Shown here: positions 19,516-28,324 of the stretch, piece by piece
Layout of the letters: every line of letters starts with the position of its first letter
How positions within the stretch are numbered: position 1 is the first letter of the stretch
Source: Symbiodinium natans
Lineage: Eukaryota > Sar > Dinophyceae > Suessiales > Symbiodiniaceae
Assembly: GCA_905221605.1 (NCBI GenBank)
Contig: CAJNDS010000036.1
Span: 877,690-939,856, forward strand
Length of the DNA: 62,167 nucleotides
Reading direction: 5' to 3'
Made by a program: the position numbers and the translations under genes
Notes under the pieces: generated by a model
What the model saw: the letters and a program-made list of their open reading frames with translations, nothing else
The model's database searches: none
What the model was told of the DNA's origin: nothing

Positions 19516-20159
19516 GTTTAGGGTTTAGGGTTTAGGGTTAGGGTTAGGGGTTTAAGGTTTAGGGTTAGGGGTATAGGGGTTAGGGTAGGGGTTTAGGGGT
19601 TAGGGTTACGGTTTAGGGTTTAGGGTTGAGGGCTCAGGGCTTAATTAGGGTTTGAGGTTTAGGGGTTAGGGGTTTAAGGTTTCGGGTTTACGGCTTCGTG
19701 CCCTTAAACTCTATTGCGCTATCGTTTATATGGGCAGCCCTAACAGCGTTCTCAATGTTGAGATATCCGTTTGGGTTCTGGGGGCTTTGGGTTTACGTAG
19801 GGTTTGGTGTGTAAAGGCTTGGAGGTTCACGAGTAGACCCTAAACCCCAAACCCAAAACCCCAAACCCCAAACCCTAAACCCTAAAAACCGCTTAGAAGT
19901 CGGAGAACTAGAGTTCCAATTGCTTTATAACCTCACTTAGGGTACTTTTAGCCCTAGAAGAGCTCAGCAACAAGGGCCCTTGTCGCCCAATGTCCGAAAA
20001 CTCCCAAAGCTAAGCCTCCACACCGACCGACCTCTAAAGGGCTTGAGGCCCTAAACCCTAGTTAAACCCAAAGCTCTAAACCCTAAGCCCGAAACTGTAA
20101 ACGCTAAATTCCTAAGCCCTCAACCCTAAGCCCTAAACCTTAAACCCTAAACCCGAAGC

Positions 20160-20270
20160 CTCCGTGAGCAGAGGAAGCAGGACGGCACGGCGGTGAACCA
20201 AACGAACCCTGCCTTCGCCCTGCTTCTGGCCCTCTCCTGCGTTGGCAATGCGCTGTCCTTCATCCTGAAG
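20160..20270 (+). CDS. Exon candidate, loop plus transmembrane segment
   Basis: 37 codons: LREQRKQDGTAVNQTNPAFA followed by LLLALSCVGNALSFILK. The NQT sequon and hydrophilic start followed by a 17-residue hydrophobic stretch look like a loop entering a membrane helix. Strong coding composition with G/C third positions. Confidence 0.5.
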
Positions 20271-20623
20271 GCTTTGGGGTTTAGGGTTTAGGGTTTAGGG
20301 TTTAGGGTTTAGGGGTGTAGAGCTTGGGGTTTCCGGGGTTTAGGGTTTGGGGTTTATGGTTTGGGGGTTGAGGTTTAGGGGTCTGCTTACCCCAGAGCCC
20401 ACCAAGTCTTGCAAGCCCCAAAAGAACCGAGAGCTCCAACCCCCTAAACGCTAAACCCGAAAGCACTTAATGTCGGGCCTTCCATGGTAGACTTCCGAGA
20501 AAGTTTTATGGGGGAGGGGGGCCCTCCGACAACAACCCCTACTTACTTGGGGCCCACTCTGCCTTCGACCTTCAATGTTGTCGTTTTTCAATGTTGGCCT
20601 TGTTTAAGGGTTTAGGTTTAGGG

Positions 20624-20663
20624 TCTTGGCTTTTGCGCACGTCGTTTGGGAGTATTGGGGCCG
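20624..20663 (+). CDS. Exon candidate with consensus donor
   Basis: LAFAHVVWEYWG ends at a GGCCG|GTAAGT, the only textbook GTAAGT donor noticed among these islands (donor at 20664). Supports + strand transcription. The upstream boundary is unclear. Confidence 0.35.
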
Positions 20664-20902
20664 GTAAGTTTAGGCGTAAACCCTTTGAAGCCCTTAACCC
20701 CAAACCCCCCTTTAAAGCCCTAAACCCTAAACCCTAAACCCTAAACCCCAAACCCTAAACCCTAAACCCTAAACCCTAAGCCCTAAACCCTGAACCTTAC
20801 CCCCCCTTTCAAACCCTCGACTCACAGCCCTAAGAACCTCAGCCCTAAACCTTAAAACCCCAACAACCCCCGTTAAAAGCCCTCTAAGCTTTAAGGTTCG
20901 TT

Positions 20903-21058
20903 TGATCACCCTTATGCCCCCTCCCTCTTACACGTCTCCACTACCCCTCTTATGCCCTTCTTATACCCCCCCTCTTATACCCCTCTTATACCCTTCTTTC
21001 TACCCCCCTTATACACCCTAATGCACCCCTTGTGCACCCCTTATACCTCTCTTTGAGG
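20903..21058 (+). repeat. Pyrimidine-rich minisatellite, CTTATACCCC-like units
   Basis: About twelve imperfect units of 9-13 bp built on CCCCTCTTATAC. Unlike the telomere-type units, it keeps TTAT rather than CTAAA. No coding potential. Confidence 0.7.
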
Positions 21059-21187
21059 GGTCAGGTATTTAGGTGTCGGCAGTTTCGGTGCTAGGGTTCT
21101 GGGATTTTGGGGGCTTCGGAATGTTCCAGGCGCTCGGTTTTTTTGAGGGGTTTAAGGCAAAAGGGCTTCCAACGCCTAAAGCTGCAG

Positions 21188-21223
21188 GTAGAGGGGCCTT
21201 TCGCAGGCAAGCTCCAGGACATC
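21188..21223 (+). CDS. Short exon candidate
   Basis: After GCTGCAG|G; VEGPFAGKLQDI in 12 codons before CTAAACCC. Very short, but with the same AG|G context and strand as its neighbours. Confidence 0.25.
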
Positions 21224-21360
21224 TAAACCCTAAGCCCTAGACTCCTAGACCCTAAACTTAAGCCCTGCCCTAAACCCTAGACCCTCTCCGACCACATGAC
21301 TGCAGAAGTTGAGCCGGATTTGGCTTAAACCTTAAACCCCCAAACCCTAAACCCTAAACC

Positions 21361-21447
21361 CCTTTGTGTGAGGAGTTTCTCTTCAAGAGGTACGACACCT
21401 GGTTTGTCGAGGAGCCGTCGGCCCAAGTCCTCAACTCCCGATGGTGC
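21361..21447 (+). CDS. Exon candidate, hydrophilic
   Basis: 29 codons: PLCEEFLFKRYDTWFVEEPS then AQVLNSRWC, directly after CCCTAAA units. Good coding composition (acidic/aromatic). Likely a soluble part of the putative membrane protein. No recognised motif. Confidence 0.45.
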
Positions 21448-21570
21448 AGGGTTTGGGGGGTCTGGGGTTCGGTTTCGGGTTGAGGGGTTCCGGGCTGGGT
21501 GTGGAGGGGTGGGGAGGGTTTGGGGTTAAGGGTTTAGGGTCCAGGGTTTGGGGTTTCCCTTTTGGGCCCA

Positions 21571-21682
21571 GTTCGAGCCAGGAGCATGGGCAGGCCGCAG
21601 CGAAAAGCCTCAACATCTTCGTGCTGAACACGCATGAGGCCATCGCGCAGCTTCCCTTCACGCTGATGCTTGGCCGGTGTAG
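21571..21682 (+). CDS. Exon candidate
   Basis: After GGGCCCAG; SSQEHGQAAAKSLNIFVLNT then HEAIAQLPFTLMLGR. Strong coding composition. The frame stays open a little into the 40 bp direct repeat that begins at 21710. Confidence 0.5.
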
Positions 21683-21709
21683 AGCCCCTGTGACCGAAAG
21701 CCCCGCCGC

Positions 21710-21833
21710 CCCTAAGGAATTTTCCTTCAACCTTTAAGGTAATAGTATTGGGGTTATCCCTTTATTGTTTCGGAGTCTCTGGGCCTCACCACCCCTGAGG
21801 AATATTCCTTCAACCTTTAGAATAATACTATGT
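21710..21833. repeat. Pair of ~40 bp direct repeats
   Basis: CCCCTAAGGAATTTTCCTTC with CAACCTTTA (21710-21750) recurs as CCCCTGAGGAATATTCCTTC with CAACCTTTA (21792-21833). Each copy contains a GGAATATTCC-type palindrome. They could be ends of a small element or a duplicated site. The sequence to 21945 shows no exon. Confidence 0.7.
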
Positions 21834-22046
21834 GAATTTCCAAAAAATGGGGTACCTACCCCCTCACATACACCCCAAAATACTATAATCCCGTCAAAGC
21901 AACCCCCAAAAGGGTACTCCCCTGTTTTCGGCAACCCCCCACATTAGCTGTATTCCTTTCTGGTTTCTAGGAGTGTTTGACCCTAAACCCTAAACCCTAA
22001 ACCCTAAAACCCTAGAAACCGTCTGAAAGGATGTCTTTACGTGCAG

Positions 22047-22136
22047 CCAAGGATCTTGGTGCCGTTGAACGTGGCACTTGGCCAGACGACCAACGGCCAG
22101 AACCTCTTCGAGTACTTGAAGGAGATCCGCGCCTTT
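22047..22136 (+). CDS. Exon candidate
   Basis: After ACGTGCAG; PRILVPLNVALGQTTNGQNL then FEYLKEIRAF. A second frame is also open but has poorer composition. Probably a soluble part of the same gene as 21361 and 21571. Confidence 0.45.
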
Positions 22137-22440
22137 AGGGTTTAGGGTTCAGGGTTTAGGGTTCAGGGTGTAGGGTTTAGGGTTTAGATGCCCCCTGCTC
22201 CACATGCCGGTCTATACAGGGTATGTAAGGGTTCCCCAATGAAGGGCCCACATTCAGGGACCATGGTAACTGCCCTAAGAAACTCCCTAAATCCCCCTAA
22301 ACCCTAAACACCCTGCACCCCAGACCCTAAACCCTACCCCTACCCTCCCTAAACTCCCCCAAACTCCCTAAACCCGAAGCTCCCCCTAAAGGCCTCTGAA
22401 CCCCAAAGCCAAAGCCCCCAAAGGCATCCCCCACTTGAAG

Positions 22441-22638
22441 CTTGAAGGTTCACGGGTAGTTATAAGTGGGGTTACAAGTAGGGTACATAGCTATAATTTA
22501 GAACTGGCTGTCGCCTTCTTTAGGCTACTTATAACCCCTGCTTATAAGTGAGAAGTGGGGTTTTAAGCAGGGTAGCTATAGCTAGAACTGGTTGAGGCTA
22601 CTTAAAACCACACTTCTGACTACTCATGAACCTTCAAG
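22441..22638. mobile_element. Family A inverted-repeat element (longest copy)
   Basis: Left end CTTGAAGGTTCACGGGTAG and right end CTACTCATGAACCTTCAAG are inverse complements over 19 bp with two mismatches. The interior has several TATAAGTGGGGTTACAAGTA-type units and an internal duplication (CTAGAACTGG). 198 bp, noncoding. Confidence 0.8.
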
Positions 22639-22843
22639 TACCCCCTCCCCCCCAAGGTCTTTCAGCCATGCTGAAGACCCTCAAGCCCCACGGTTTAGGG
22701 TTTCGGGTTTAGGGTTGAGACCCAAAACCTCAAACCCCAAACCCTAAACCCTAAGCCCTGAACCCTAAACCCTGAACCCTGAACCCTGAACCCCAAACCC
22801 CAAACCCTAAACCCTGAACCCTAAACCCTAAACCGCCCTGCAG

Positions 22844-22957
22844 GAGGCTACCGGATGCGTCCTCCAGTCAACCCAGGAATTCTGCGGGAGCGAAAGCACC
22901 CGAGCGGAGTGGGCCGGGAGGCTCACGCTGATGCACCCAAGCCGAACTCGAGGCTCT
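22844..22957 (+). CDS. Exon candidate, Cys-containing
   Basis: After CCTGCAG; EATGCVLQSTQEFCGSESTR then AEWAGRLTLMHPSRTRGS and a TAA. 38 codons with strongly coding composition. Confidence 0.45.
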
Positions 22958-23185
22958 TAAGCCCTTTAGAGTTTAGGGTTCAGGTTTTTAGGTTTAGGGT
23001 TTGGGGTTTAGGATTTAGGGTTTAGGGTTTAGGGATTCGGATTTAGGGTCATATATTACGACGCCTCAACCCCAAAATCCCTGAAGCCCCAAGCCCCTAA
23101 ACCCCCTCTTCCCAAAAACCTAAAACCCTAAACCCTGACCCCAAAGTCTGAACGCTTCAAAAGAGGGCGTGTTCTAAGGGCTTAT

Positions 23186-23331
23186 GGGGGTTCGGCTAAG
23201 CTGCGTGCGTCGAGAGTCTCGCACAGCACATGGTATGGAGCCTCTGTAAGGTACGTGGCCTTCAACCTGTTCATGAATGTCACAACACTGCTGGCAGCGG
23301 CTTGGTGTTGGATTTCTTCGGCTTCCGGGTT
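23186..23331 (+). CDS. Exon candidate with transmembrane segment
   Basis: Open for about 48 codons; the core reads STWYGASVRYVAFNLFMNVT then TLLAAAWCWISSASG. A hydrophobic helix follows an aromatic/basic start. The left boundary is uncertain. It may begin at GTAAG|GTACGTGGCC with the membrane segment only. Confidence 0.45.
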
Positions 23332-23466
23332 AAACCTAAGCCCTAAACCCCAAACTTTGATCCCAAAAGGGACCAGAATTCTCATACCTGGGCCCGAAGC
23401 CCTAAAGCCCAAGCCCTACGCCCTAAGCCCCAAGCCCTAAACCCTAAACCCGAAACCCCTTTTTTG

Positions 23467-23558
23467 GACCCAAAACGACGAAGCTGCGGGTTCACCTTGT
23501 GGATATCATCACTCGAAGACCCCCCGTTTCCCGCGCGTCGGGACTTGATTCGAGGGTA
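23467..23558 (+). CDS. Exon candidate
   Basis: DPKRRSCGFTLWISSLEDPP then FPARRDLIRG, followed by TAG and a degenerate family A element (about 23537-23640, right end CTACCCATCATAAACCTTCC). Hydrophilic and basic. Confidence 0.35.
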
Positions 23559-23768
23559 GTTATGTACTCTGAATAGGCTTAGAATTGGAGTCATTCTACG
23601 GCTAGTATCGCCACTTCTTGCTACCCATCATAAACCTTCCCGTAAGGAGGGTTTTGGGGTTTAGGGTTTAGGGACTATCTTGAAAGTTTATGGGATGGGG
23701 TCGTAGAAATTGGGCTGGTTCATATTCCAGATATACAGTGATAACCAGCCATGTGTACCGCATTTGTA

Positions 23769-23885
23769 CTTGAGGGTTCGTGGGTAATTCTAAATAGGGT
23801 TATAAGTGGGCTAAGTCTAGTTACAGCTGGTTATAACCATATCTAGGGCAGGTATACCCCTACTTGCAACTATCCTGATCTGTCA
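23769..23885. mobile_element. Family A element, degenerate right end
   Basis: Left end CTTGAGGGTTCGTGGGTA is clear and the interior has GGTTATAAGTGGGCTAAG and CCCCTACTTGCAAC units. The right terminus is eroded (ATCCTGATCTGTCAGTG). Confidence 0.5.
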
Positions 23886-23916
23886 GTGTACCCCACAGGA
23901 CCATACGCCAAAAGGT

Positions 23917-24102
23917 ATGGTAAAGGGAATCCCATCTCTAATCATCCTTAAACCATGTTCCAACTTTCCGGAGATTGCTGTAGTTGTAGCCACCGATGAG
24001 TCAAAGGATATCCGGGGTGTGTTATGGTACGCTCCCCTGGTCTGGAATGAGCAATTGCGCAGCAGCTGGAGCTCTGGGTCAGGGTTTAGGCTTAGGGCTT
24101 AG
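23917..24102 (+). CDS. Exon candidate(s)
   Basis: Open reading frame of about 55 non-repetitive codons including NFPEIAVVVATDESKDIRGV and LWYAPLVWNEQLRSS. The last residues are derived from repeat. The beta-type hydrophobic stretch followed by charged residues is coding-like. Family unknown. Confidence 0.4.
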   Translation: MVKGIPSLIILKPCSNFPEIAVVVATDESKDIRGVLWYAPLVWNEQLRSSWSSGSGFRLRA

Positions 24103-24194
24103 GGTTTAGGGTTTAGGGTTTAGGGTTTAGGGTTTAGGGTTTAGGGTTTAGGGAACCCCCCAAACGCCCCCCGGAAAAGCCTTGAAAGCCCCAG

Positions 24195-24296
24195 GTGAAG
24201 TATGGGAGCGCCCTTGGCACCTTCGTGGCGCTCAAAGCCATCTTCCCCGTCTCGATGGTGCTCTTCGCCTATGTGCGCCACGTCTTGATGTGGGGG
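24195..24296 (+). CDS. Exon candidate, transmembrane-like
   Basis: After CCCCAG|G; VKYGSALGTFVALKAIFPVS then MVLFAYVRHVLMW. 34 codons, nearly all with G/C third positions, spanning a membrane helix and basic flanks. One of the best exons of the putative multi-pass protein. Confidence 0.55.
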
Positions 24297-24424
24297 TTCA
24301 GGGTTTAGGGTTTAGGGTTTAGGGTTTAGGGTTCAGGATTTGGGGTTTGGGGTTTAGGGTTTTGGCGCGCAGAAGCTGCTTTTTCAAACAAACTCGGCCC
24401 ACAAAATAGGGTTGAGGGTTTGGG

Positions 24425-24545
24425 GTAAACCGGGGGTAGGTTTTGACATGGATGTTTTGTTCTCCCTTTTTTCCTTACACAGAACTTTACACAGCCTGAA
24501 AAGCGTAATTGTTTTTATAGGGCTCCCAAACCTACCCCAGTAAAC
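24425..24545. mobile_element. Family E inverted-repeat element
   Basis: GTAAACCGGGGGTAGGTTT at the left and AAACCTACCCCAGTAAAC at the right are inverse complements with two mismatches. The interior is ~85 bp. Just outside, ATGGGCCC(C)TTAAT is repeated directly at about 24563 and 24610. Confidence 0.65.
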
Positions 24546-24664
24546 GACTGAGGGTAGTTACATGGGCCCCTAATATGGTCCCGAGCGTCCTTTAAAAGGT
24601 TCTGATGTATGGGCCCTTAATTTGTATGGAGTACATGAGGGGTATATCAGGGGCCCACCCTTAG

Positions 24665-24770
24665 GGGCTAAACCCTAAACCCTAAACCCTAAACCCTAAA
24701 CCCTAAACCCTAAACCCTAAACCCTAAACCCTAAACCCTAAACCCTAAACCCTAAACCCTAACCCCTATA
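24665..24770 (+). repeat. (CCCTAAA)n array
   Basis: Fifteen essentially perfect units. Confidence 0.95.
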
Positions 24771-25527
24771 CTAAGGCATGTAGCTGCCCTACAGACAGAG
24801 TGCTGGGAGCGTTAGGGGGTTTAGGGTTCAGGGGTTCGTGGCATCTTGAGCTTGGGGTTTTAGGGTGAGCCCCACGCCTGAATCCTTGATCCCTAAGCCC
24901 CGTTTAGGGGTTTAGGGTTTAGGGTTAGGGAATGTAGGGTTTAGGGTTTAGGGTTTAGGGCTAGGGAAGGGGGGGTTTTGGAGCCCTAAACCCTACACCC
25001 TAAGCCCCTAAGGGGATGCAGGGATTTTGGGGTCGTGAGGTTTAGGGTTCAGGGCCTGACGAGAAAAAGGTTTTGGGGTTGTAGTTTAAAGGCTTTAAGG
25101 TTTTAGTTTAAACCTCCTCCCTCCAACGCACAATTATGGGGAGCTTGTTTTCAGGTGCAGCTATAATCTCTCTAAACCCTCCCAACATAGGGACCGTGAA
25201 GGTCTTGCTCAAGCATTTTAAGGGCTTTTGTTTTGATTTTTCTGGTTGAGGAGCCTTTGTATTAGGGGTTTAGGTTTTAGGGCACGAAGCCCCAGGCCCT
25301 AAGACCCTAAGCCCCTAGGTTCTGAGAGGGCAATTTTAGATCTTGAAGTGCGCAGTTCTTCCCGTGCACCCCTTAGATAGCCCTTATAGAACAAAGCAGC
25401 AGTAAAACCCTGATATAACCCTAATTTGTACCTTAGATGTCCCTTGACGAAGCCTTGTGAGAGGTCTCCTGCCAATTTAGGGTTTAGGGTTCGGGATTTC
25501 GCGGGTTGTAAGGGTTTGGTTGCTGAG

Positions 25528-25639
25528 GCAGTGGCCTTTGCTCGGCAAGACGGACATACACTGGCTCACGTGGATGTCGGTCGTTGTGTTGCTGCCCGCT
25601 ATTGGTCTCTACCAGTGGGCCACGATCCTAGACCCTTCT
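25528..25639 (+). CDS. Exon candidate, transmembrane-like
   Basis: After TGCTGAG|G one frame reads QWPLLGKTDIHWLTWMSVVV then LLPAIGLYQWATIL, a clear membrane helix. A second + frame is open over a longer span (about 25426-25698) but gives a less protein-like sequence. The hydrophobic frame matches the other islands, so I prefer it. Confidence 0.4.
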
Positions 25640-25721
25640 TGAACGCATCTTTAGATTTTGGACGGTTCTGGTCTCCAGGGGCCATGAACAAATCGTAGTT
25701 CCCAATACCGTTCCAAAGAAG

Positions 25722-25809
25722 CGCGAAGTAGGGTAACTGTAACTATGGCTGGTTATGAGCTTGGTAAGGTCACTTGTAATTTTGTTTATAGCTACCCATG
25801 AACCTCAAG
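25722..25809. mobile_element. Family A element, right half
   Basis: Ends GCTACCCATGAACCTCAAGT. The interior has GGTTATGAGC and CACTTGTAATTTTGTTTATA. The left terminus is not recognisable. Confidence 0.5.
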
Positions 25810-25928
25810 TAGCCGTACGCCCTAAACCCCAAACCCTAAATCCTAAACCCTAAACCCTCAACCCTAAACCCTAAACCCTAAACCCTAAACCCTGAACCCT
25901 AAACCCTTTTCATGAGCCTTCACGTCAG

Positions 25929-26050
25929 GATACAGCAGAACAAGCGGGCTGCGATCCACCCATCTCTCGCCTCATGCTGCTGGCCAGTCGGCGGTGGACG
26001 CGGGGCCTAGAAACTTGGCTTACTTCTGGCGGGCTGTTTAAAGCATTAAC
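25929..26050 (+). CDS. Exon candidate
   Basis: After CACGTCAG|G; DTAEQAGCDPPISRLMLLAS then RRWTRGLETWLTSGGLFKAL. 40 codons with coding-like composition, preceded by a CCCTAAA array (25820-25907). Confidence 0.4.
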
Positions 26051-26105
26051 CTTTTGGGTTGTTGTAGAAACTACCATAAGGATCCTAAACATTAACCTTT
26101 AGGAG

Positions 26106-26288
26106 GTGTTCAGAAGTCAGCCAAAGGAAAGGGCTGTGACTGAGAGAGGCGCATGCTCTGGCGCCACAGCGTGGACGCAGGAACCCAGCGACGTCGGCGT
26201 GTACTCTGAACCTTCCGTCTTGCTGGAGGGGGAGATCTTCGGGAAAGAGGCCGTGCGGATGTCTGTCGGCCAGCGAGGTACACATTAG
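26106..26288 (+). CDS. Open reading frame or exon, unknown
   Basis: 60 codons starting MFRSQPKERAVTERGACSGA and including SEPSVLLEGEIFGKEAVRMS. The opposite strand is also open over the same stretch, so frame choice is uncertain. It is followed by an open island on + (about 26277-26365) and then a family A element. Confidence 0.35.
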   Translation: MFRSQPKERAVTERGACSGATAWTQEPSDVGVYSEPSVLLEGEIFGKEAVRMSVGQRGTH

Positions 26289-26365
26289 CGAGGTGCCACT
26301 TTTCCGGCCTGTTGATGGCAGGCGCCTCGCCATGCAGAGTTCGGTTTCACCCAGCGAAGTCCTTG

Positions 26366-26492
26366 CTTGAAGGTTCATGGGCACTCATAAATAAGCGGGG
26401 TTATGAGTAGGGTAACTAGAACTACAACCTGGTTATCACCATCCTTTTAGGGTACTTGCAACCCTACTTGTAGCTACCCATGAACCTCAAAG
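26366..26492. mobile_element. Family A inverted-repeat element (complete)
   Basis: CTTGAAGGTTCATGGGC at the left and CTACCCATGAACCTCAAAG at the right. The interior shows GGGGTTATGAGTAGGGTAAC and CTTGCAACCCTACTTGTAG. 127 bp. Confidence 0.75.
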
Positions 26493-27395
26493 TGGGTGTC
26501 AGACGAGGACCCCCGAAGCTAGTGGCCTCGCACTGAGCCGCAGACCTGGGTTTGCGGTTTAGGGTTGAGGGTTTAGGGTTAAAGGTTTAGGGTTTAAGGT
26601 TTAGGGTTTAGGGTTTAGGGTTTCAGGTTTAGGGTTTAACGTTCAGGGTTTAGGGTTGAGGGTTAGTTTCATGGGAATAGCAGAGTACAAGTAGGTTGAC
26701 AGTATCAAAAACGGTATCCAAAGACAAGACAGGCCTAACCCGACTTCCTAAGTCCATCAAGGAACCCTAAGTCTCCAAACCCTAAACCCTAAACCCTAAA
26801 CCCTGAACCCTGAACCCTAAACCCTAAACCCTAAACCCTAAACCCCTAAACCCTAAACCCTAAACCCTATATCCTAAACCCTAATAAAGGCCTAAGCACC
26901 CTAAGAAGTCAGCTCTAAATCCCCAAATGCCCTGAGAAGGTATAGGTACGACCCCACCTGAGCTTTCCGTGAGCCACTTGTGATTCCTCATCGTTGAAAA
27001 CCCGAAAATGCGAAGAGGGTTTAGGGCTTAGGGTTTAGGGTTTAGGGTTTAGGGTTTAGGGTTTGGGGCTGCATAAGGCTTGCGGAGTGCAGGTTATGGA
27101 ACACTAGGATGTAGGGTTCAGGCCATTTTGGAATACTGCTTTGCGTCTTCTGCTGCTTAGTTACAGGATTCTGGGTATGGACATTCACCTCGTTTCACGT
27201 TTGGGGTCATGGGGCACTAGAGTTTGGGGGGTACACTAAAGAGGTTTGCGAGAGAGCATAGGTTTTTGGGCGGGGCTTAGGGTTTTAGGTCTTCCGAGTT
27301 TTTGGTGCTTATTCGTGTTTGTTGCTTGTTAGGGCTCTAGGTTTGGGGTTTCGAGTGTTTTTAGTTTTTTTAGGTTTTTGGGTTCGAGGGCTCAG

Positions 27396-27500
27396 GGTTT
27401 AGCCGCTTGCCATGCCGTGCAAGTTGCACGGCCCGTGCTCTGCCCTTGGCACAGCCGGCTGTTCGAAAAAGATCGCGGACCGACCCTTCTTGGGGTTATA
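27396..27500 (+). CDS. Exon candidate
   Basis: 35 codons after GGGCTCAG|G: GLAACHAVQVARPVLCPWHS then RLFEKDRGPTLLGVI, closed by TGA. Composition is distinct from the degenerate T/G-rich repeat around it. Confidence 0.4.
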
Positions 27501-27652
27501 TGAGAGTATGACTCCGTATGGTAAGGTTTAGGGGGTTTTGGAGGGGTTTGTGAGGGTTTGGAGGGTTTAGAGGGTTTAGGGTATAGAGGGTTTAGAGAGG
27601 GCATTCAGTGCAGGGCTAGGGCCCAACCCGAAACCCTAAGTCCTGAACCCTC

Positions 27653-27739
27653 AGCGCGCTCTTTGCCCAAGATTTTTCAGGGGTCATGCCCAAAAATTTT
27701 CAGGGAGTGCCTCGGGTAGTCGCAGGCAGGCAGGCCTGA
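27653..27739 (+). CDS. Exon candidate
   Basis: SALFAQDFSGVMPKNFQGVP then RVVAGRQA and a TGA, after AACCCTCAG. Contains two TTTTCAGG motifs like those in the dispersed 31.8/51.0 kb repeat, so it might be repeat-derived. Confidence 0.3.
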   Translation, partial: SALFAQDFSGVMPKNFQGVPRVVAGRQA

Positions 27740-28109
27740 ACCCTTCGGGTTTTCAGGCTTTTGTCTGGAAGTTTAGGGTTCGGGTTCAGGGTTTAGGGAA
27801 TTCTGGGAAGTTCACTGTTTAAAAAGGTTTCTGTTTAGGGTTTTGGGAATTCTGAGAATGCTTTGCGTTTCAGGATTTTTGGTACTTTGGGGGTTTTAGG
27901 GTTTCCAGGTTTATAAGGGTTCTGTGTCTGTTGGGGCTTTTGGGAGGGTTGTAGGGTTAAGAGGGTTCAGGGCTTAAGGCACAACTAGCACCCTTCAGGG
28001 TTTTGAGGGCTTTCCCTAAACCCTAAACCCTAAACCCTAAACCCTGAACCCTGAACCCTAAACCCTAAACCCTAAACCCTAAACCCTGAACCCTGAAACC
28101 CAAACGGGA

Positions 28110-28300
28110 AGCTGCAGGTATCAGGTTCCCAGGGGGCCGAATCAGGCCACAGAATCAGCTCCGCGAATCAGATCCGATGTACGAACGAATCAGATCCGCC
28201 TGCCTGGGCCCGGATCGGATACCCCATTCTACGAAACGGATCGCCTCGGGCCCCAATCGGCTCAAGACTCAAGACATGGGGGCAGGGGGGTCCCAGGAAG
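28110..28300 (+). repeat. Left boundary block with CGGATC/ATCAGATCCG motifs
   Basis: Irregularly repeated GAATCAG, AGATCCG and CGGATCG motifs mark the change from telomere-like repeats to the central segment. A comparable GATCCG/GATCC-rich block of opposite sense lies at 58498-58660, at the right edge of the segment. Confidence 0.5.
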
Positions 28301-28324
28301 CTCCTCCAAGCGATCTGGGGGGGT

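Larger units (their letters stand above)
1..28110. other. Telomere-like-repeat-rich domain with exon-like islands
   Basis: Telomere-type heptamers (CCCTAAA and TTTAGGG) occur in dozens of blocks of 3 to about 40 units, in both orientations, separated by mostly 60-200 bp of non-repetitive sequence. Many non-repetitive islands are open on the + strand and start just after AG, as exons would. Degenerate units (CCCTAAG, CCCCTAAA, CCCTAAAA, CCCAAAA) sit beside perfect ones. The block is not a chromosome end: orientation switches repeatedly and unique sequence continues on both sides. I infer introns or intergenic DNA invaded by interstitial telomeric repeats. Stretches not listed separately below hold only such repeats, degenerate G/C-rich spacer or elements named elsewhere. 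Confidence 0.75.

Noticed and set aside
1-28110. True telomere or simple subtelomere
   Set aside because: Arrays switch orientation dozens of times, unique sequence lies on both sides, and no array runs to the window start.
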